This document shows, one piece after another, positions 6,300-6,682 of a stretch of 6,682 nucleotides of DNA. The position numbers were made by a program, and so were the translations under genes. The DNA is from Gemmataceae bacterium (GTDB lineage Bacteria; Planctomycetota; Planctomycetia; Gemmatales; Gemmataceae), in the NCBI GenBank assembly GCA_017853285.1, contig JAFMJU010000227.1, forward strand, positions 1-6,682, written 5' to 3'. The notes beneath the pieces are model-generated. The model had not been told where the DNA came from. It saw only the letters and a program-made list of their open reading frames with translations, and made no database searches. Position 1 is the first letter of the stretch. The number at the start of each line of letters is the position of its first letter.

Positions 6300-6682
6300 A
6301 TGGACTGGCTGAATGAACTCCAGCCCAACCAACCCCTGCTGGTGGTCATCGGAGTGCTGTGGGGGCTTTCCGGCGTCCCCCTCACGCCGTATTGGGCCTG
6401 GCTGGGATTCCGCTGCGGCTGGCAGCAGGGTTTCCTGCTCGGCTGGCTGGCCGTGGTCGCCGCCTTGGCCATCCATTTCCCCTTGCTGAGATACCTGGGC
6501 GACAAGCTCCTGCGTTTCCGTTGGTTTGCGGACAAGGCCCGCCGTTACCAATCCACCCTCGACCGGTTCCAGGCCGACGCTCCCGGCCTAGTCTGGGCCC
6601 GCTTGGCCTGGGCCTTGCCATTCCTGGTGGTCAACCTCTGGGCCGCCAGGGGGAAAATCGGCTACCTCCGCTTCCTGGCCCT
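6300..6682 (+). CDS. VTT/TVP38-like (DedA-related) membrane protein, N-terminal part (runs off window edge)
   Basis: An ATG at 6300, 3 nt after the trmJ stop, opens a frame of 127 codons running off the end. Hydrophobic segments lie at about 12-33 (PLLVVIGVLWGLSGVPLTPYWAW) and 43-63 (GFLLGWLAVVAALAIHFPLL). They are followed by RYLGDKLLRF and an amphipathic stretch (79-94), then ARLAWALPFLVVNLWAARGKIGYLRFL (100-126). That last block matches the TVP38/TMEM64 VTT pattern: an Arg, a Pro-Phe re-entrant segment with Asn-Leu, a small-residue turn, then an aromatic helix. The preceding Y-L-G matches the family's YxLG segment. VTT proteins are integral membrane proteins; several relatives move or scramble lipids such as undecaprenyl phosphate or phosphatidylethanolamine. 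This is a by-eye family assignment on an incomplete protein; the usual later helices are outside the window. No strong ribosome-binding site is seen, consistent with coupling to trmJ. Confidence 0.62.
   Translation, partial: MDWLNELQPNQPLLVVIGVLWGLSGVPLTPYWAWLGFRCGWQQGFLLGWLAVVAALAIHFPLLRYLGDKLLRFRWFADKARRYQSTLDRFQADAPGLVWARLAWALPFLVVNLWAARGKIGYLRFLA

Noticed and set aside
5472..6551. Long minus-strand open frame opposite trmJ and the VTT-like gene
   Set aside because: Its translation is Gly/Ala/Gln-rich with no recognisable motif, while the plus strand encodes clear SPOUT and VTT motifs. Long antisense frames are expected in GC-rich DNA.

Overview
The window is GC-rich and densely coded. 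It most likely comes from a member of the Planctomycetota, possibly the Gemmatales. The main evidence is a secreted protein joining a planctomycete-type single-heme cytochrome c module (CFGCH, then SRMPP) to a WD40 propeller, an architecture characteristic of that phylum. The organism call is an inference. No rRNA, tRNA, CRISPR array, insertion sequence or other mobile element was seen.

The window holds two divergent gene runs separated by about 100 bp (3096-3195). Leftward run (minus strand): a secreted cytochrome c/WD40 protein (1626-3095); a 58-nt spacer able to fold into a strong hairpin over the next ribosome-binding site; a long-form Memo/AmmeMemoRadiSam B protein (344-1567); and the N-terminal third of an alpha/beta-hydrolase (344 down to the window edge), whose ATG overlaps the Memo stop as TGATG.

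Rightward run (plus strand): an Aas-like acyl-ACP/acyl-CoA synthetase with an apparently dead lysophospholipid acyltransferase (PlsC) domain in front (3196-5460); a TrmJ-type tRNA 2'-O-methyltransferase (5457-6296) joined by an ATGA overlap; and, 3 nt later, the start of a polytopic membrane protein resembling the TVP38/VTT (DedA-like) family, cut by the window edge (6300-6682). These three look like one translationally coupled operon.

Functionally the rightward run mixes lipid-envelope genes (acyl activation, putative lipid-transporting membrane protein) with tRNA modification. The leftward run mixes a periplasmic or surface heme protein, a putative metalloenzyme and a hydrolase. The most notable points are the degenerate PlsC half of the Aas-like enzyme (HX4D replaced by R-X4-E), an unresolved start codon for it with a good Shine-Dalgarno before a downstream GTG and a possible promoter overlapping the upstream ATG, the hairpin covering the Memo ribosome-binding site, and a four-cysteine cluster at the hydrolase N-terminus. 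I saw no clear evidence for a wholly new multi-gene system.
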